Source of the DNA: Acidimicrobiia bacterium
GTDB lineage: Bacteria > Actinomycetota > Acidimicrobiia > Spongiisociales > UBA5794
Length of the DNA stretch: 6,282 bases
Reading direction: 5' to 3'
Assembly (NCBI GenBank): GCA_029934555.1
Contig: JAOZMA010000136.1
Coordinates: 1 to 6,282 of the forward strand
Below the pieces are notes generated by a model, which was not told the origin of the DNA, did not search any database, and was given only the letters and a program-made list of their open reading frames with translations. Numbering within the stretch: position 1 is the stretch's first letter; every line of letters begins with the position of its first letter. Made by a program: the position numbers and the translations under genes. Shown here piece after piece: positions 1 to 4,521 of the stretch.

Positions 1-3
1 CGC

Positions 4-576
4 TCAACTTCCCACTATTCCTACGAACAACGTCAGCAGCGCTAGGACCGCTGTGACGGCGATCATCGCCCAGACCGACCAGGTGAGACCTTTGATCGAT
101 TTCACCGTGTCGTTCAGAGAAACGATCAGGTCGTCGAGACGAGGATCGGTGTTGCCGGGAGTCGTCGCCTGGGTGGCAGGCGCCACGCGAGTTCGCTGAC
201 TGGCTGCCGCCGTCTTTGCTGGTGGCGGTGGGGGCGGGGATACAGCCGTGGGCGCCGTCGACTTGGGTGTCTGCTTCGTCGCTGTGGTAACCGGTGTGAG
301 CACGATCTCGGCACCTTCTCCCGGGTGACCGAGCAGGATCGTCGTTGGACCCTTGATATCGAGGGACTGGATGCGGGCACCGTTGTGGAACGTTCCGTTG
401 CGGCTCGAAGCGTCCTGCACGACCCAGTGGGATCCATCGTACTTGACCACGGCGTGTCGTCGCGAGATTCCGGGGCGCGCTACCTTGATCGTCGCTGCTG
501 AATCCGCGCCGATCACCGCTGTCGTTCCGGCCGGAACGGTGACGTCTTCACCTGCACCGGTAACCCTCAGGTCCAT
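4..576 (-). CDS. FHA-domain protein with C-terminal membrane anchor
   Basis: A 190-residue protein. Residues about 5-95 form a forkhead-associated (FHA) domain, a phosphothreonine-binding module. The family signature is visible as S38-R39-R40-H41, W51, S58-R59-N60-G61-T62, N65-G66 and an LG turn at 82-83. The usual N-terminal GR pair is instead G23-A24, so the arginine that normally helps hold the phosphate is absent. A Pro/Ala/Thr-rich linker (about 97-145, with a run of six prolines) leads to a short helical stretch and one hydrophobic segment at about 165-187 ending almost at the C-terminus. It therefore looks tail-anchored with the FHA domain in the cytoplasm. I chose the ATG at 576 over an in-frame TTG at 588 because a seven-G run just upstream of the ATG can serve as ribosome binding site. 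It lies 86 bases downstream of the histidine kinase gene on the same strand and may be co-expressed with it. Partner unknown. Confidence 0.85.
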   Translation of the reverse strand: MDLRVTGAGEDVTVPAGTTAVIGADSAATIKVARPGISRRHAVVKYDGSHWVVQDASSRNGTFHNGARIQSLDIKGPTTILLGHPGEGAEIVLTPVTTATKQTPKSTAPTAVSPPPPPPAKTAAASQRTRVAPATQATTPGNTDPRLDDLIVSLNDTVKSIKGLTWSVWAMIAVTAVLALLTLFVGIVGS

Positions 577-612
577 GGACCCCCCCAATCGAGAAATCTT
601 GTTGAGACCAGG

Positions 613-618
613 AATCTA
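613..618 (-). promoter_or_regulatory. Possible -10 element for the FHA gene
   Basis: On the minus strand this reads TAGATT, which fits the actinobacterial TANNNT -10 pattern. A weak -35-like TTCGGT lies 17 bases upstream (636-641). Transcription would start near 606, giving a leader of about 30 bases that contains the G-run before the ATG at 576. The -35 match is poor, and the gene may instead be read through from the kinase. I see no clear terminator between the two genes. Confidence 0.2.
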
Positions 619-662
619 GCGGTCCTTGGTTCTACACCGAAAATGGGCTAGTCAGCGATCCG

Positions 663-1778
663 TCACAGGGGCAGAGATGCCCGGACGGATGTTCCCGATT
701 CAGCGGTGGAATCGATGGAGATCTGTCCCCCTGCCCGTGTTGCCCGTTCCCGGAGATTCGTGAGGCCGAGTCCCCACGCCACCTCGGCCGGGTCGAAACC
801 GACACCGTTGTCGGCGATACGAAGGGCGAGCCGATCGTCCCCACCGTGGATGTCGATCGTTACGCGGTCCGCATTGGAGTGCCTGAGCGAGTTGCTCAAC
901 GACTCTCGCACGAGTTGCGTCGCGTCGTCGATGACGTGCTGCGGGAGTGCGTCGAGCGATCCGGTGTATGCGACGTGCACCTCGGTGTCGTGCGGCCCGG
1001 CAAGCCGGGTCACGAGCTCTCGGAGTTCTGATCGCAGCGTCCGTTGCCCTCCCGCCGGCGCACCGAGGTCGAAGATGAAGCCCCGAAGCGACGTGATCGT
1101 CCGGTCCAGGCTCTCGACGTCCTGCTCCAGCGCACGTCTGATCTCGGGGTCGACGACTTTGAGCGCCTGGCCCTGGAGCGAGAGACCGACGGCGAAGAGA
1201 TCCTGGATGATCGCGTCGTGTAGGTCGCGCGCTATCCGCTCCCGATCTTCGGCAACGGCGAGGCTCTGCAGCCTCTGCTGGAGCCTCACCGTTCTGATGG
1301 CGGTACCGGCGATCATCGCCAGCGCCTCGACGAGCGTCTCGTCCTCTTCGGTGAAGCCGCCTTCCTTATCTGTGAGGTAGAGGTTGCCGAAGAGATTCGG
1401 CCCTGCGCGAACCGGCACGCCGAGGAACGAACCCATCTGCGGATGATGCGAGGGCATGCCGATCGAAGCCGAGTGATCGGTGATGCGATCAAGCCGGACC
1501 GTCTCACCCTCGCGGGAGATGAGGCCGAGCAGGCCGCGGCCCTGAGGGGGAGCGCCGATGGTCTCTGCCGTCTCAGGATCGAGACCGGCGTGGACGAAGT
1601 CAACCAGCCCACCGTGCTGACCGACCACGCCAAGAGCGGCATGCGGTGCGCCGGTGAGATCCATTGCAATCTCGACCGTCGTTGCCAGAATCGCCTGGAG
1701 GTCGGTTTGTCCGGCTACGGCGGCTGCGCCCTCGACGAGGTCGCGGAGTCGGGCCGGTGTGAACTGTCGCAACACCAC
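663..1778 (-). CDS. DosS/DosT-like GAF sensor histidine kinase (NarL-type, HisKA_3)
   Basis: A 371-residue kinase with no membrane segment, so probably cytosolic. An N-terminal GAF domain spans about 25-165. A dimerization/phosphoacceptor helix follows with the HisKA_3 motif R184-D-L-H187-D, where H187 is the predicted phosphorylated histidine. The ATPase domain shows the N-box around E292 and N296, the G1 box D323-N-G-V-G-F and the G2 box G336-L-G-L. The GAF domain closely matches the heme-binding first GAF of mycobacterial DosS/DosT, including an HPxM segment (H112-P113) and an LYLTDK segment (Y134). It has a single GAF where DosS has two (DosS is near 578 residues). The predicted partner is the DosR-like regulator encoded divergently 74 bases away. 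The start is GTG at 1778 (a second GTG follows at 1775). No Shine-Dalgarno is visible, and a TANNNT hexamer 6 bases upstream suggests a leaderless message. The kinase call is secure; heme binding is inference. Confidence 0.93.
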   Translation of the reverse strand: MVLRQFTPARLRDLVEGAAAVAGQTDLQAILATTVEIAMDLTGAPHAALGVVGQHGGLVDFVHAGLDPETAETIGAPPQGRGLLGLISREGETVRLDRITDHSASIGMPSHHPQMGSFLGVPVRAGPNLFGNLYLTDKEGGFTEEDETLVEALAMIAGTAIRTVRLQQRLQSLAVAEDRERIARDLHDAIIQDLFAVGLSLQGQALKVVDPEIRRALEQDVESLDRTITSLRGFIFDLGAPAGGQRTLRSELRELVTRLAGPHDTEVHVAYTGSLDALPQHVIDDATQLVRESLSNSLRHSNADRVTIDIHGGDDRLALRIADNGVGFDPAEVAWGLGLTNLRERATRAGGQISIDSTAESGTSVRASLPL

Positions 1779-1784
1779 GGGTAG

Positions 1785-1790
1785 AGGCTA
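1785..1790 (-). promoter_or_regulatory. -10 element of the kinase gene, leaderless
   Basis: The minus strand reads TAGCCT, fitting TANNNT, and ends 6 bases before the GTG at 1778. In actinobacteria a -10 hexamer this close to a start codon places the first transcribed base on the start codon. This fits the lack of any Shine-Dalgarno sequence. Confidence 0.45.
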
Positions 1791-1792
1791 CT

Positions 1793-1805
1793 CGGTCCCG
1801 GACCG
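1793..1805. repeat. Palindrome CGGTCC-C-GGACCG, candidate operator
   Basis: Six-base arms mirror each other perfectly around a single central C. The site lies directly upstream of the kinase -10 hexamer, inside its presumed -35/-10 spacer, where a bound dimer would block or remodel the promoter. The likely ligand is the neighbouring response regulator, but this is inferred from position only. Short palindromes are common in GC-rich DNA. Confidence 0.4.
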
Positions 1806-1840
1806 GGCCATTCGGCCCTCCCCAGCGTCCCGGATTGCAG

Positions 1841-1846
1841 TAGGTT
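1841..1846 (+). promoter_or_regulatory. -10 element of the response regulator gene, leaderless
   Basis: TAGGTT fits TANNNT and ends 6 bases before the GTG start at 1853, mirroring the kinase side. No purine-rich Shine-Dalgarno stretch sits at a usual distance, so leaderless translation is the simplest reading. Confidence 0.45.
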
Positions 1847-1852
1847 GCGGTC

Positions 1853-2548
1853 GTGCCACGTGCGAAGAAGACCACCGGAACGCTCCGGGTCGTCCTTGTC
1901 GACGACCATGAGGTCGTTCGTCGCGGACTTCGGTCACTCATCGATTCGTACGATGACCTCACGGTGGTCGGCGAGGCAGGGACGGCCAAAGAGGGCGTCC
2001 GACGCGTTGGGTATGACGCCCCCGATGTCGTGGTCATGGACGTCCGGTTGCCGGATGGGTCCGGTGTTGAGGCCTGCAGGGAGATCGTCGATCGGTGGCC
2101 GTCAGTCGGGGTGCTCATCCTCACTTCGTTCGCCGATGAGGAAGCTCTGATGTCGGCGATAATGGCCGGTGCCGCCGGGTACATCCTGAAGAGGATCGAT
2201 GCCGAAGCACTCATCGACAGCATCCGGAGAGTCGGTGCAGGGGAGACCCTCCTCGATCCGGCGATGGCCGAACCCCTTTTCGATCGACTGCGCGGGCACA
2301 CTGTCGATGATCCGCTCATCCGCAGGCTCTCTCCGCAAGAGCGACGGATCCTCGATCTCATCGCCGACGGAAAGACCAACCGTCAGATCGCTGAGGAGAT
2401 GTTCCTCGCAGAGAAGACGGTGAAGAACTACGTGTCGAATCTCCTCGCGAAGATGGAGATGTCGCGACGCAGCGAAGCGGCGGCGTACGCAGCCCGGGTT
2501 GCCGCAAGACACGAGCATCAGTATCCGCCGGAGGAGTGGACCCAGTAA
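1853..2548 (+). CDS. DosR/NarL-family response regulator
   Basis: A 231-residue two-component regulator. The receiver domain (about 11-128) carries the acidic pair D17-D18, phosphoacceptor D63 in an MDVRLPDG context, T91 in an ILTSF strand and K113. The C-terminal LuxR/NarL-type helix-turn-helix (about 155-217) has the segment A186-E-K-T-V-K-N-Y-V194. This is the same string I recall for the DNA-reading helix of mycobacterial DosR/DevR, so K188, K191 and N192 would correspond to the DosR DNA-contact residues K179, K182 and N183 (constant offset of 9). It starts at GTG 1853 with an adjacent TANNNT hexamer. A basic PRAKK leader precedes the receiver, and the tail after about 220 is unlike DosR. 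It is divergent from its probable kinase, and a CBS-BON gene follows 39 bases downstream, likely in the same transcript. Family is certain; DosR-like DNA specificity is inference. Confidence 0.95.
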   Translation: MPRAKKTTGTLRVVLVDDHEVVRRGLRSLIDSYDDLTVVGEAGTAKEGVRRVGYDAPDVVVMDVRLPDGSGVEACREIVDRWPSVGVLILTSFADEEALMSAIMAGAAGYILKRIDAEALIDSIRRVGAGETLLDPAMAEPLFDRLRGHTVDDPLIRRLSPQERRILDLIADGKTNRQIAEEMFLAEKTVKNYVSNLLAKMEMSRRSEAAAYAARVAARHEHQYPPEEWTQ

Positions 2549-2559
2549 CCTCGCGTGTG

Positions 2560-2567
2560 GTCCCGAT
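2560..2567 (+). promoter_or_regulatory. GTCCCGAT half-site before the CBS-BON gene
   Basis: GTCCCGAT lies 20 bases before the ATG at 2588. It resembles both the GTCCCGGA octamers of the divergent promoter and the right half of the published DosR box (GTCCCSAA). The left half (GGGAC) is not present at the expected distance, so at best this is a half-site. It may be chance in GC-rich DNA. Confidence 0.25.
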
Positions 2568-2587
2568 CATCGAGTAGAGAGCGTGGC

Positions 2588-3244
2588 ATGAGAGTCGTTG
2601 ACGTCATGACAACAGAGGTTCAAGAGGCGCATCCGGATTGGTCGTTGAAACAGGCCGCCCGGGTGATGATCGAGCATGGAGTGTCGGGCTTGCCCGTTGT
2701 CGGCGACGACGGCACCGTGGTCGGAATCATCACCGAAGCCGATTTCATCGAGGCAGAAGCCGATCGAGTGATGGGACGGCGACGTCTCTTCGACACCGTC
2801 TTCGGGGAGAAGAAAACCAGGGTGCCGTCGACCGTGGGTGCCGTCATGAGCAAGAGGCTGCTGGTGGTCGACCGAAACATGATGCTCTCGGAAGCGGCTC
2901 GCATCATGACCAAGCGGAATGTGAAGCGACTCCCGGTGGTCGACCCGGAAGGGTGCCTCGAGGGAATCGTCAGCAGAGGAGACATCCTTGTCGCCTTCGC
3001 GAGAGATGATGAGGTAATCGCTACAGCCGTCCAGCGAGGCGTCATCCGAAGGATCCTCATGCTCGACTCTTCCGACGTGTCTGTCAGGGTTCGGGACGGT
3101 GTGGTGACGCTAACCGGGGAGGTCCCCACTCGGACCGATGCCAGGCTGCTTGCCGAACTCGCCGGTCACATTGAGGGCGTTGTCCGGTGCGATAGCGAAC
3201 TGAGCTGGTCGTTCGATGACGTCGCCGCCGGACCGGCGGTGTAG
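2588..3244 (+). CDS. CBS-CBS-BON domain protein
   Basis: A 218-residue soluble protein. Two CBS motifs form a probable Bateman module: CBS1 at about 1-58 (starting MRVVDVMTTE, with GVSGLPVVGDDGTVVGIITE) and CBS2 at about 83-140 (starting VGAVMSKRLL, with NVKRLPVVDPEG and GIVSRGDIL). Such pairs usually bind adenine nucleotides. A BON domain follows at about 143-208 with the typical GVVTLTGEVP turn, a fold linked to binding lipid or other ligands. I chose the ATG at 2588, because both the CBS alignment and an AGAGAG purine stretch 6 bases upstream support it, over a GTG at 2555 that would add 11 unlikely residues. The gene lies 39 bases after the response regulator and is probably co-transcribed. 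The DosR regulon of M. tuberculosis includes a CBS protein (Hrp1), which makes this neighbour suggestive. The exact ligand and role are unknown. Confidence 0.9.
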   Translation: MRVVDVMTTEVQEAHPDWSLKQAARVMIEHGVSGLPVVGDDGTVVGIITEADFIEAEADRVMGRRRLFDTVFGEKKTRVPSTVGAVMSKRLLVVDRNMMLSEAARIMTKRNVKRLPVVDPEGCLEGIVSRGDILVAFARDDEVIATAVQRGVIRRILMLDSSDVSVRVRDGVVTLTGEVPTRTDARLLAELAGHIEGVVRCDSELSWSFDDVAAGPAV

Positions 3245-3266
3245 GACGAAGCCCCTCGAGGTCCAC

Positions 3267-3293
3267 GGGAACATTCTGGACACTCGCAGCGTT
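3267..3293 (+). promoter_or_regulatory. ECF sigma factor promoter (SigR/SigH/SigE type) for whiB
   Basis: GGGAAC at 3267-3272 and GTT at 3291-3293 are separated by exactly 18 bases. Read more widely, GGAACA (3268-3273) is followed 16 bases later by CGTT. This matches the -35/-10 pattern recognised by actinobacterial oxidative- or envelope-stress ECF factors (Streptomyces SigR GGGAAT-N18-GTT; mycobacterial SigH/SigE GGAAC...CGTT). Transcription would start near 3300, leaving a leader of about 25 bases with a Shine-Dalgarno before the ATG at 3327. Such promoters commonly precede whiB-like genes. It is a motif match only. Confidence 0.5.
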
Positions 3294-3310
3294 TCCCCGT
3301 AACGAAACGC
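3289..3310. repeat. Inverted repeat GCGTTTC/GAAACGC in the whiB leader
   Basis: Perfect 7-base arms (3289-3295 and 3304-3310) flank an 8-base loop. An alternative fold pairs CTCGC (3283-3287) with GCGAG and GTTTC with GAAAC, leaving a 3-base bulge. The left arm overlaps the proposed -10 GTT and the right arm ends 16 bases before the start codon. It could be an operator at the promoter or, if transcription starts further upstream, an RNA hairpin. No T-run follows, so it is not an intrinsic terminator of the CBS-BON gene. Confidence 0.45.
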
Positions 3311-3315
3311 GAGCC

Positions 3316-3319
3316 GGAG
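3316..3319 (+). promoter_or_regulatory. Ribosome binding site of whiB
   Basis: GGAG sits 7 bases before the ATG at 3327, an ideal Shine-Dalgarno distance. It fixes the start and contrasts with the neighbouring genes that seem leaderless. Confidence 0.6.
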
Positions 3320-3326
3320 CGACGAC

Positions 3327-3611
3327 ATGGTGCCCGTAGTCAACGAATTGTATTTCGACGCCCAGGAGCCCTGGTACGAGGAAGCTGCGTGTGCCTCATA
3401 TCCGGCCGAGGTGTTCTTCCCTCCCATCGATAGTCCGTCGGCAGCAAGCGCGGCGAAAGCCATCTGCGAAGGATGCCCGGTCCGCGAGGAGTGCCTCTCG
3501 TTCGCTCTCGAGACGGCCCAGGTTGAGGGTGTTTGGGGTGCGATGGACGCCGGGGAGCGGCGCCGGATGCGACGTCGCAACCGAGACCGGGAGAGGCGCA
3601 GAGCTTCGTGA
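3327..3611 (+). CDS. WhiB-family iron-sulfur transcriptional regulator
   Basis: A 94-residue WhiB-like protein, a usual family size. The four cluster-binding cysteines are present with family spacing: C22, then C47-x2-C50-x5-C56. A W16 and the EVFFP segment flank the first cysteine, as is typical. The tryptophan turn reads G68-V-W-G71-A72 rather than the common GVWGG. The C-terminal tail is very basic (R-rich from about 78 to 92) and would contact DNA. WhiB proteins bind a [4Fe-4S] cluster that responds to oxygen or nitric oxide, and many bind the region 4 domain of the main sigma factor. Expression probably comes from the ECF-type promoter just upstream. The PPK2 gene follows 43 bases downstream. 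I cannot assign it to a numbered WhiB subclass from the sequence alone. Confidence 0.95.
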   Translation: MVPVVNELYFDAQEPWYEEAACASYPAEVFFPPIDSPSAASAAKAICEGCPVREECLSFALETAQVEGVWGAMDAGERRRMRRRNRDRERRRAS

Positions 3612-3641
3612 CGAGCGTTCGCCGGGGTGATGGCCGAGGGC

Positions 3642-3647
3642 TACGCT
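3642..3647 (+). promoter_or_regulatory. -10 element of ppk2, leaderless
   Basis: TACGCT fits TANNNT and ends 7 bases before the ATG at 3655, so transcription would begin at or next to the start codon. The nearest Shine-Dalgarno-like GAGGG (3636-3640) is 14 bases from the ATG, too far to work well, and the GGGG touching the ATG is too close. The -35 region is weak (TTCGCC at 3618-3623, 18-base spacer). Read-through from whiB is also possible. Confidence 0.4.
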
Positions 3648-3654
3648 TCCGGGG

Positions 3655-4425
3655 ATGAAGACCAAGAAGTACGACAAACGTCTGGCCGACCTCGAAGTTG
3701 AGCTTGCGAAGCTGCAGGTATGGATCAAGGATCGGGGGTTGCGGGTCGTCGTCATCTTCGAAGGCAGGGACGCAGCGGGTAAGGGCGGGACGATCAAGAC
3801 GATCACTCGTCGGCTGAACCCCAGAATCGTGAGAACGGTGGCAACTCCGGTCCCCAGCGATCGCGAGAAGTCGCAGTGGTATCTGCAGCGATACATCCCA
3901 CATCTCCCGGCTGCCGGTGAGATGGTGCTCTTCGACCGCTCCTGGTACAACCGGTTGAATGTCGAGCGGGTCATGGGGTTCTGCACCGACAGCGAGTACG
4001 AGCACTTCCTCGCACTCTGTCCATCATTCGAGCGTGATATCACCGACGATGGGATCATCCTCATCAAGTACTGGCTCCACACGAGCGACGATGAGCAAGA
4101 GCGCCGATTCCAGGCACGGAACACCGACCCGAAGAAGCGCTGGAAGCTCAGTCCGATGGACCTGAACGCCCGCTCTCGATGGGTCGACTACTCGCGTGCC
4201 CGTGATGTGACGTTCGAGCACACGAGCACGGAGTGGGCCCCCTGGCATCTGGCAGATCTCGAGGACAAGAAGGCCGGTCGACTCAACGTCATCAGTCACC
4301 TCCTTGACCAGATCCCGTATGAGGATCTGACACGAGGGCCGCTCGACCTCCCCGAACGCCAGTCGGCCGGCGGCTATGTCGCACCCGACTGGAGTTCGCT
4401 GGAGATCCCGAGGGTCTTCGAGTAA
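3655..4425 (+). CDS. ppk2: Polyphosphate kinase 2, class I (PA0141-like)
   Basis: A 256-residue PPK2. Enzymes of this group transfer phosphate between inorganic polyphosphate and nucleoside diphosphates, usually favouring synthesis of GTP or ATP from polyphosphate. They are cytosolic and unrelated to PPK1. The N-terminus (KYDKRLADLEVELAKLQVWI) is the typical lead-in helix. Walker A is G37-R-D-A-A-G-K43-G-G with K43 catalytic. Walker B is V91-L-F-D94-R-S-W-Y-N-R100. The lid carries R-rich substrate residues around K161-R-W-K-L-S-P-M-D169. The family motifs EKSQWYLQRY, ERVMGFCT and ILIKYW, and the late ISHLLDQIPYED block, are all intact, so it should be active. Class I single-domain enzymes have one such domain, as here. 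A leaderless start is likely. Next to a WhiB regulator and a DosR-like system, it fits a role in energy or phosphate management under stress, which is an inference from context. Confidence 0.95.
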   Translation: MKTKKYDKRLADLEVELAKLQVWIKDRGLRVVVIFEGRDAAGKGGTIKTITRRLNPRIVRTVATPVPSDREKSQWYLQRYIPHLPAAGEMVLFDRSWYNRLNVERVMGFCTDSEYEHFLALCPSFERDITDDGIILIKYWLHTSDDEQERRFQARNTDPKKRWKLSPMDLNARSRWVDYSRARDVTFEHTSTEWAPWHLADLEDKKAGRLNVISHLLDQIPYEDLTRGPLDLPERQSAGGYVAPDWSSLEIPRVFE

Positions 4426-4458
4426 CAGGCTCGGCTCAAGCGACCGTTCTTCCAGAGG

Positions 4459-4475
4459 GTCGTTGCACAAACGAC
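4459..4475. repeat. Inverted repeat GTCGTT-GCACA-AACGAC before the VanW gene
   Basis: Perfect 6-base arms flank a 5-base loop. A second pair, GACCGT (4442-4447) and ACGGTC (4474-4479), overlaps it and could form an alternative stem. No T-run follows, so it is a poor intrinsic terminator for ppk2. It covers the possible -35 of the downstream gene, so it may be an operator. Confidence 0.35.
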
Positions 4476-4490
4476 GGTCCGCCATACACT
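4463..4490 (+). promoter_or_regulatory. Possible promoter of the VanW gene
   Basis: TTGCAC (4463-4468) and TACACT (4485-4490) are spaced by 16 bases. The -10 fits TANNNT; the -35 matches TTGACA only in its TTG. Transcription would start near 4497, leaving a leader of about 25 bases with GGGGGA (4512-4517) 4 bases before the GTG start as ribosome binding site. Confidence 0.35.
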
Positions 4491-4521
4491 TGCGTTCTAC
4501 CTACACCAACCGGGGGACGCC

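Larger units (their letters stand above)
1779..1852. promoter_or_regulatory. Divergent promoter region between kinase and response regulator
   Basis: A 74-base gap separates two divergent GTG starts, so it must hold both promoters. It contains a minus-strand TAGCCT (1785-1790) and a plus-strand TAGGTT (1841-1846), each exactly 6 bases from its start codon. It also holds a 13-base palindrome (1793-1805), an inverted repeat GGGCC/GGCCC with a 4-base loop (1805-1818), and the octamer GTCCCGGA twice (1795-1802 and 1827-1834, 32 bases apart). No convincing -35 hexamer is present on either strand, which would suit promoters that depend on an activator. That last point is inference. Confidence 0.6.

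Noticed and set aside
577..588. TTG start adding four residues to the FHA protein, and the C7 run as a frameshift site
   Set aside because: The extra MGGS comes from reading the G-run, which is better explained as the ribosome binding site for the ATG at 576. The FHA frame is intact downstream, so no frameshift is needed.
706..1380. Plus-strand open frame of 224 codons opposite the kinase
   Set aside because: Antisense to the conserved ATPase and phosphoacceptor domains; the product is Ser/Arg/Cys-rich with no domain.
1783..1834. A full 20-base DosR box in the divergent promoter
   Set aside because: Only GTCCC right halves are present; the GGGAC left half is missing at the required distance for both copies, so I report half-site-like elements only.
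1600..2379. Minus-strand open frame of 259 codons across the kinase/regulator junction
   Set aside because: It overlaps the start of the kinase, the divergent promoter gap and most of the regulator. The translation is Ser/Arg-rich low complexity, an out-of-frame shadow.
3254..3261. CCTCGAGG perfect palindrome after the CBS-BON gene
   Set aside because: Eight bases with no spacer or T-run; too short to be a terminator and expected by chance in GC-rich DNA.
3396..4124. Minus-strand open frames of 221-242 codons opposite whiB and ppk2
   Set aside because: Both plus-strand genes are intact, well-known families; the antisense frames span two genes and the gap between them and give Arg/Ser-rich sequence without motifs.
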